DNA of 64,000 bases from Emydura subglobosa. Taxonomy: Eukaryota > Chordata > Testudines > Chelidae. Made by a program: the position numbers and the translations under genes. The notes beneath the pieces were generated by a model. It ran no database searches. It saw nothing but the letters and a program-made list of their open reading frames with translations, and was not told where the DNA came from. Positions 61,601 to 64,000 of this stretch are shown piece by piece. The stretch is from positions 67,717,075 to 67,781,074 of the forward strand of contig ML679961.1 in NCBI GenBank assembly GCA_007922225.1, written 5' to 3'. Numbering within the stretch: the first letter of the stretch is position 1; each line of letters opens with the position of its first letter.

Positions 61601-62808
61601 AGCTGTGTCCTTTTGGGCTCGCTGCATCCCTCCTCTAAGACAAGGATCACTCTGTCCTAATTTCTATGCACTCCAGAGAGTTTTTTCCAAGATTACAGAT
61701 TGAAGCCTGAACAGTGTTACCTGGACTTTCAATTCTCAGAGCGCAGGCCGGAATCCCATAGATGTACTTCAATACAAATGCTGCAGATATGAATATTATA
61801 GAACCAAGATTCACACATTCAGACTCTGAGTGCAGTGAGATCTACATCCCCTTCCAGCCTGAGTACAATGAGATCCATACTCCTGAGTACTTGTGCCCAG
61901 CACCCACACCCCAGGACAACAGGATCAGGATTCACACTCCCAGACTCCAAGTGCAGTAGAATTTAAACTACAGGATACTAATTTTAGGGCTCACCTTTCT
62001 AGCCTCTTAATGTAAAAAGATCTGTAAGCCAAAGCACAAATGCTGTGAGTCAGCAGGCACCCCACCCCAGACAACAAGGGCCAGAACTCATTGCCTAGCC
62101 TCTTAGTGCAGCAAGATCCAAATTGTTTTGTATTATCCTCTCCAATTTCAGGTGCATGATAATTTACACCTCAATGTACTAGGGTCTAGAATCTGGCTCT
62201 CCACCTCTACAAAGGACAAGGTGGAGTAGCATTCAGTGGGTTACACTCCTGCCCTACAGCCTTGAATTGAAATCCTCCTTGGGTCACAAGTAAGAGTGAA
62301 CAGTGTGCTCTCAGTCCAGTCTCAATTTGAGTAGATGACAGAACTACCCAGTAATTTGGCATAATTAGCACTTATGGGAGAAGAACAAGGAGGACATCTC
62401 CTCCAGAAACAGAGTGTTTGAAAAAAAAACATTCTCTAGCATGGAATAGCTTCTTAAAGGTGAGGGTAGGCCCCAGGTCTTGGGCCTTTCCTCATCTCTC
62501 TATTTCACTGTTTGTTTGAAGTAGTAGTAATGAACTAAACTTGGAACTAAAATTAAAGCATTTGGATGAGAAGCTCATCTGAGGAGTTTTGAAGTGAATG
62601 AAACAAACCTTTTTCCTTTTCCAGTTACAAGAGAAGCCCAGAACTGGATAGTAGGAGATGGGGTAAGTCAAGACTAAAGTGCATTGGCACAGAGGTGAAT
62701 GGAGGGGGACCTAGAGCAAGAATAGCAGGGAGTACTGTGGGTCAGAATTGAGGCACATTAATTATTATTCATTGAGCAACAGCATGTACTCAGTATTGTA
62801 CAATACAC
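58691..62808. other. Intergenic sequence
   Basis: About 4 kb without a supported gene. A second G-rich tract lies at about 59001-59025. SPI1 exons, expected next by synteny, were not seen. Confidence 0.4.
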
Positions 62809-62811
62809 TTA

Positions 62812-63090
62812 GGCCCAGTCTACACTTAAAATGTAGGTCAACATAGCTATAGCACTCAGGAGTGTAAAAAATCCATACCTCTAACCGCCATAGTTATGCT
62901 AACCTAACCCCAGTGTAGACGCAGCTAGCTTGTTGGAGGAATGCTTCAGTTGACCTAGCTATCATTGCTTAGAGAAGTGGTATTCCTACAGTGACAGAAA
63001 AACCCCTTCCATCACTTTATGCTACATCTACACTACAGGATTATGCTGGCATAATGATGGCACTATAGTCCCTATACCGTAGACATGGCC
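62812..63090. mobile_element. Harbinger-like MITE with perfect TTA duplication
   Basis: 279 bases starting GGCCCAGTCTACAC and ending CCGTAGACATGGCC. It is flanked on both sides by TTA (62809-62811 and 63091-63093). It shares ends and internal segments with the MITE at 19156-19442, such as AGGAGTGTAAAAAATCC. Confidence 0.75.
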
Positions 63091-63136
63091 TTAGGAAGAA
63101 ACAGTCCTTGCTCCAAGATGTTTGCAGTCTTGAGAT

Positions 63137-63392
63137 ATGTCTATACTGCAATCAGAGATGTGACTGCAGCACAGGCAGACTTACCCAAGCTACCTTTGAT
63201 ATAACTAGCTCAAATAACAATAGTGAAGTCGTGGCAATATGGGCAGCAGCACAGGCTAGCTGCCTGAGTACATACACAGGATCCCAGGTAGGCTTGGGCA
63301 GTCTGTTAATAACTATTGTTATGTGAGCTAGCTAGATCAAAGTTAACTTGGCTGTGTCTACATGTACTGCAGTCACACCTCTGATTGGGGGA
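63137..63392. mobile_element. Palindromic MITE-like element
   Basis: Inverted arms AATCAGAGATGTGACTGCAG (63150-63169) and CTGCAGTCACACCTCTGATT (63367-63386) match at 19 of 20 positions, next to TGTCTATACT / TGTCTACATG motifs. No coding capacity. Borders are approximate. Confidence 0.55.
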
Positions 63393-63590
63393 TATTCGAA
63401 TTGGGTAATTTGCTGCTCAAGGAGACATATTCAAGCAAGCTCTGATCAAGCTAACCTGCTAAAAATAGAATGTAGGCCTGATGTGAGCAGCAGGAGGGAC
63501 TAGTATGTGCCTAGCATTTTGGATAGGTACATACTCGGAATGGCTAGCCACTTGCGCTGTTGTGGCTACACATGAGAGCTAGACATAATG

Positions 63591-63644
63591 GGTATGTCTG
63601 CTTGAGCTATGAACCACACCCACAGCTCAAAGTGCAGACATACC
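63591..63644. mobile_element. Very short palindromic MITE-like element
   Basis: Left arm GGTATGTCTGCTTGAGCT and right arm AGCTCAAAGTGCAGACATACC are inverted copies, giving a 54-base near-palindrome. Confidence 0.5.
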
Positions 63645-64000
63645 TGTTGGTTGGAAAACAGTACCATGCAAATGCAATATTCAAGATGATCAGTCTCAAC
63701 ACAGCAGTTTTTTCTCATTGTTATGATTGTTAGAAGGCTTCACACAAAAGTAAGTTTACCAAAGATATCTGAATGAAAACAGGGATAAAATTCTAAGTGT
63801 ATGGGGCAGCATGGAAGAAGGAACAAAGCAGCCAGTGGGAAAAAGCGATGAAGATTGATGCTAGGAGAGAGGCTCAGGAGGAAGAAATGAGCAGAGAAAA
63901 GGGGCTGAATTGTAAGAAGTCTTGAAGATGAGAATCAGACAATTGAGCTTAATGTAGTTTAATGTCAAAGGTGAGGGGAGACAGCAAAGAGATTTGAATA
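63645..64000. other. Intergenic end of window
   Basis: No gene or repeat was recognised. Confidence 0.35.

Noticed and set aside
61762..61959. 65-codon frame with repeated HTP/HS motifs as a possible SPI1 exon
   Set aside because: No ETS-domain or PU.1 activation-domain blocks and no flanking splice sites in phase. The repeats reflect a short local sequence duplication.

Overview
The window is vertebrate genomic DNA, most likely from a reptile and by inference a turtle. The genes are interrupted by canonical GT-AG introns. The repeats are CR1-clade LINEs, DIRS-type tyrosine-recombinase retrotransposons, and hAT- and Harbinger-like short DNA transposons. Alu and L1 families are absent. The species was assigned from recognised gene and repeat families only.

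Three host genes are present. (1) The last five coding exons of PSMC3 (26S proteasome ATPase Rpt5) lie on the plus strand at 76-1760, with a poly(A) signal at 1884. (2) A complete four-exon TMEM178-family gene, closest to TMEM178B from what I recall of the family, lies on the minus strand at 25373-3952, with a CpG-island promoter at about 24.5-25.8 kb. (3) A complete SLC39A13 (ZIP13 zinc transporter) lies on the minus strand, with nine coding exons from 47520 to 32353, an upstream 5'UTR splice acceptor, and a probable CpG-island promoter at about 53.6-54.6 kb. PSMC3 and SLC39A13 are convergent, as in the mammalian PSMC3/SLC39A13/SPI1 neighbourhood, but here a TMEM178-family gene sits between them. 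SPI1, expected beyond SLC39A13, was not found; the last 9 kb looks intergenic.

Most of the rest is mobile DNA. Intron 1 of the TMEM178-like gene holds a 6.6-kb DIRS element (11990-18590, minus sense). It has gag, RT/RNase H and tyrosine-recombinase frames, inverted terminal repeats and an internal complementary region that pairs perfectly with both ends. It sits inside an older CR1 LINE that also carries a Harbinger-like MITE and a solo-LTR-like insert. A decayed, truncated second DIRS copy fills intron 3 of the same gene. SLC39A13 introns hold antisense CR1 and L2-like LINEs, a 1.95-kb hAT element with a broken transposase, an inverted relative of that hAT on the other side of coding exon 4, and small MITEs, some with clear target-site duplications. 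A G-rich minisatellite lies at 58.2-58.7 kb.

The three genes have unrelated roles (protein degradation, a claudin-like membrane protein, zinc transport); their adjacency reflects synteny and not a pathway. The clearest unusual item is the DIRS element: its recombinase residues look complete, while its RT has lost a catalytic aspartate and its gag is broken.
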